A DNA stretch of 7,645 nt, taken from NCBI GenBank assembly GCA_008501835.1, contig QQUB01000352.1, positions 1-7,645 of the forward strand, read 5' to 3'. The stretch is from Bacteroidota bacterium (GTDB taxonomy: Bacteria; Bacteroidota; Bacteroidia; Chitinophagales; Saprospiraceae). The notes beneath the pieces are model-generated. The model was not told where the DNA came from. It was given only the letters and a program-made list of their open reading frames with translations, and searched no databases. Below are positions 5,646 to 7,645 of the stretch, in pieces. The translations under genes were made by a program, and so were the position numbers. Each line of letters starts with the position of its first letter. Position 1 is the stretch's first letter.

Positions 5646-7064
5646 ATGACTACAAGAAAAGAAACGGATCTCATCGGAGAGATGCAAATCCCGGATCATC
5701 TCTACTATGGCATTCACACCCAAAGGGCAGTAGATAATTTTAAAATCTCAAGAAGCCGCATAGGAGATTTTCCATTTTTTGTAAGGGCGATGGTAGTTAC
5801 CAAGAAAGCCTGTGCCCTGGCCAATAAGGAAATAGGAACTATCCAGGCAGAAAAGGCGGATATGATTATCCAGGGCTGTGATGAGATACTCAGGAACCTG
5901 GATAAATATGCGGATTGTTTTCCAACAGATGTATTTCAGGGCGGGGCAGGAACCTCGGTGAATATGAATGCCAATGAAGTAATCGCCAATGTTGCCCTCG
6001 AGTTAAATGGGCACCCCAAAGGATCCTATGATATACTGAATCCCAACGATCATGTAAACAAATCCCAATCGACCAATGATACCTATCCGACGGGTTTCCG
6101 GGTGGCGATTTTCTTTTACATGAATTTTTTATTGGAAAAATTAAACATCCTCATTGCTGAACTCGATAAAAAGGCCGTGAAATTCGGGAATGTGTTGAAA
6201 ATGGGGAGAACACAGTTGCAGGATGCCGTTCCCATGTCTTTAGGGGATGAATTTGGCGCGTGGGCCACTAATTTGAGAGAAGAGATCAAAAACCTTAAAC
6301 ATTGCCGGGATCTGATTTTGGAAGTGAATCTGGGAGGAACAGCCATCGGAACCGGTGTCAATGCACCCAAAGGGTATTCGGAAATTGCGGTCGGTTATTT
6401 GAGGGAATTGACCAAGGGGGATTTCGTGAAAGCTGAAAACCTGATCGAGGCCACTTCTGATTGCGGGGCATACGTAATGATTTCCGGCGGGTTGAAAAGG
6501 ACTGCCGTTAAGGTTTCCAAAATCTGCAACGATCTTCGCTTGCTGTCTTCCGGGCCAAGATGCGGTTTAAATGAGATCAACTTGCCGGAATTACAGGCAG
6601 GGTCTTCCATCATGCCGGCCAAGGTGAATCCGGTGATTCCCGAGGTTGTAAACCAGGTGTGCTTTAAAATTATCGGTAATGATGTCACCATTTCTTTCGC
6701 AGCAGAAGCGGGACAATTACAACTCAATGTGATGGAGCCGGTAATAGCCCAATGTATGTTTGAATCGGCAAGGTTGTTGTCCAATGCATGTGTTACCCTT
6801 TCTGAAAAGTGTATTTCAGGCATTACTGCCAATGAAGAACATTGCCGTGAAATGGTTATGAATTCTGTCGGCATTATCACCTTCCTGAACCCGCATATAG
6901 GCCACCATATGGGGGACGTAATTGGCAAAGAAGCTATTGCTACCAACAAAAGCATACGTGAACTGGTCCTTGAGAAAGGATTGCTGTCTGAGGAGGAACT
7001 TGATAAGATCTTGAGCGTCGATAATCTCATGCATCCGAAGTATACGGCGGCTTTGCATAAATAA
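5646..7064 (+). CDS. aspA: Aspartate ammonia-lyase (aspartase)
   Basis: Catalyses reversible deamination of L-aspartate to fumarate and ammonia, feeding the TCA cycle. The 472-residue protein closely follows the E. coli enzyme (478 residues) along its whole length. Diagnostic blocks, numbered from the start used here, are DVFQGGAGTSVNMNANEV (95-112), NPNDHVNKSQSTNDTYPTGF (132-151), KMGRTQLQDAVPM (185-197), EATSDCGAYVM (268-278) and the fumarase/aspartase signature GSSIMPAKVNP (319-329). Ser320 is the expected catalytic base on the flexible loop. The TQLQDAVP block with Gln, where fumarases have His, marks aspartase rather than class II fumarase. The enzyme should be a cytoplasmic homotetramer. 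An in-frame ATG 13 codons earlier (5607) adds residues with no family counterpart and overlaps the leader hairpin, so 5646 is preferred. It diverges from the lectin gene. Confidence 0.96.
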   Translation: MTTRKETDLIGEMQIPDHLYYGIHTQRAVDNFKISRSRIGDFPFFVRAMVVTKKACALANKEIGTIQAEKADMIIQGCDEILRNLDKYADCFPTDVFQGGAGTSVNMNANEVIANVALELNGHPKGSYDILNPNDHVNKSQSTNDTYPTGFRVAIFFYMNFLLEKLNILIAELDKKAVKFGNVLKMGRTQLQDAVPMSLGDEFGAWATNLREEIKNLKHCRDLILEVNLGGTAIGTGVNAPKGYSEIAVGYLRELTKGDFVKAENLIEATSDCGAYVMISGGLKRTAVKVSKICNDLRLLSSGPRCGLNEINLPELQAGSSIMPAKVNPVIPEVVNQVCFKIIGNDVTISFAAEAGQLQLNVMEPVIAQCMFESARLLSNACVTLSEKCISGITANEEHCREMVMNSVGIITFLNPHIGHHMGDVIGKEAIATNKSIRELVLEKGLLSEEELDKILSVDNLMHPKYTAALHK

Positions 7065-7074
7065 CTTTTGTTGC

Positions 7075-7105
7075 GAGTTACGGGTTACGGGTTACGGGTT
7101 ACGAG
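7075..7105. repeat. Heptamer tandem repeat (G[A/G]GTTAC), four units plus partial
   Basis: GAGTTAC (7075-7081) is followed by three exact GGGTTAC units (7082-7102) and a closing GAG (7103-7105), then seven T (7106-7112). It starts 10 bases after the aspA stop. The variant GAG units at both ends frame the exact copies. It has no self-complementarity, so it is not itself a terminator stem. Such short arrays can change copy number by slippage, but here the array is outside coding sequence. Confidence 0.9.
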
Positions 7106-7275
7106 TTTTTTTGATTCATAGAAGTAGTATAAATAGTGGGTGGATGAAAAATTTCCCAAGGTTTTGCCTTAGAGCAGGCTAGTGGGATGAAAGGCGACAT
7201 CTTGTCGAAGGAAAGATTTAATTGGCCTACTACAAATCAAACGTTATATAGCATTTTAATTTTTAAAAATAAACC
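7106..7275 (+). promoter_or_regulatory. Leader region of the beta-lactamase gene with several small hairpins
   Basis: CGACA (7195-7199) and TGTCG (7203-7207) form a perfect 5-bp stem with a three-base loop. AAGG (7158-7161) pairs with CCTT (7167-7170), and TCCCA (7154-7158) could instead pair with TGGGA (7183-7187). AGTGGGTGGATGAAAA (7135-7150) is partly repeated as AGTGGGATGAAA (7181-7192), giving two possible partners for the same CCCA. The last 40 bases before the ATG are very AT-rich. No coding frame or clear Bacteroidota promoter was found. Regulatory meaning is inferred only. Confidence 0.3.
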
Positions 7276-7645
7276 ATGAATTCCATTAGATCAATTGTAA
7301 TTTTTTTAATGCTGTCAGGGTGTTTTTCCTTCGGGTGCAACACGATCAAACTGGCAGAGAATTACAACTCCCAAACCCTCAAGGTCGAAAGATTAAGTGA
7401 TAACACCTTCAACCATATTTCCTATTTGGAAACCGATACTTACGGGAAAGTCGCCTGCAACGGAATGGTTGTGGCCAATAATGGAGAAGCCATCATTGTC
7501 GATACTCCTCCAGATGATGCCAGTTCAGAAGAATTGATTAACTGGGTGGAACAGGAATTGAAATGCGAGGTCAAAGCAGTAGTGGGAACTCACTTTCACG
7601 ACGATTGCCTCGGTGGGTTGGAAGCATTTCACAACAGGAATATTC
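7276..7645 (+). CDS. Subclass B1 metallo-beta-lactamase, N-terminal part (3' truncated by window)
   Basis: The frame opens at an ATG (7276) and stays open for 123 codons to the window end. The N-terminus MNSIRSIVIFLMLSGC is a lipoprotein signal with a perfect LSGC lipobox (Cys16); a second SFGC lies at 18-21. The mature region follows the B1 pattern: HISYLETDTYGKVACNGMVV (47-66), then the AIIVDTP strand (72-78), ELINWVEQEL, and the zinc motif GTHFHDDCLGG (104-114). His106, His108 and Asp110 correspond to BBL positions 116, 118 and 120. Cys111 equals position 121, where the Bacteroides fragilis enzyme CcrA (CfiA) also has Cys. It should hydrolyse beta-lactams, including carbapenems, at a two-zinc site in the periplasm. 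The third His, the Cys and the last His ligand lie beyond the window, so activity cannot be confirmed. Confidence 0.85.
   Translation, partial: MNSIRSIVIFLMLSGCFSFGCNTIKLAENYNSQTLKVERLSDNTFNHISYLETDTYGKVACNGMVVANNGEAIIVDTPPDDASSEELINWVEQELKCEVKAVVGTHFHDDCLGGLEAFHNRNI

Noticed and set aside
6395..7030. 211-codon open frame on the minus strand within aspA
   Set aside because: Antisense to strongly conserved aspartase coding sequence; the translation is Ser/Leu-rich without recognisable domains.
7075..7112. Heptamer array plus T-run as an intrinsic terminator of aspA
   Set aside because: The repeat has no complementary arms, so no stem can form before the T-run.

Overview
The window reads as a chromosomal stretch from a Bacteroidota bacterium, probably of the Saprospiria/Cytophagia type. 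The strongest marker is a secreted lectin that ends in a type B (CHU_C, gliding-motility-associated) sorting domain, which is found only in bacteria with the type IX secretion system. Weak or absent Shine-Dalgarno sequences, lipoprotein signals of the kind common in Bacteroidota, and a subclass B1 metallo-beta-lactamase with the CcrA-like Cys next to the zinc motif agree with this. The species cannot be named from the sequence alone. No tRNA, rRNA, CRISPR array, insertion sequence or integrase is visible.

Layout. Bases 1-991 hold the last 22 codons of an unidentified gene whose stop overlaps, as ATGA, the start of a zinc-free MDR-family NAD(P)-dependent oxidoreductase. A 251-bp gap follows, rich in inverted repeats. 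Its right end carries a possible 31-codon small ORF joined by a TAATG stop/start overlap to a stand-alone ATP-grasp ligase (1243-2106). Bases 2250-3868 hold three small envelope genes of unknown function: a protein with two membrane helices and a PH-like domain, a small lipoprotein with a MORN-like motif, and a second protein with two helices and a PH-like domain. On the minus strand, 3887-5509 encodes a T9SS-exported L-type lectin. It diverges from a textbook aspartate ammonia-lyase (aspA, 5646-7064). After aspA come a heptamer tandem repeat, a hairpin-rich leader and the first 123 codons of a B1 metallo-beta-lactamase that runs off the window.

How the genes relate. The genes do not form one obvious pathway. 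AspA is central nitrogen/carbon metabolism (aspartate to fumarate plus ammonia), the lectin is a surface or secreted glycan binder, and the oxidoreductase and beta-lactamase are stand-alone enzymes. The parts that could hide something undescribed are the small ORF coupled to the ATP-grasp ligase, and the membrane protein/lipoprotein/membrane protein trio at 2250-3868.
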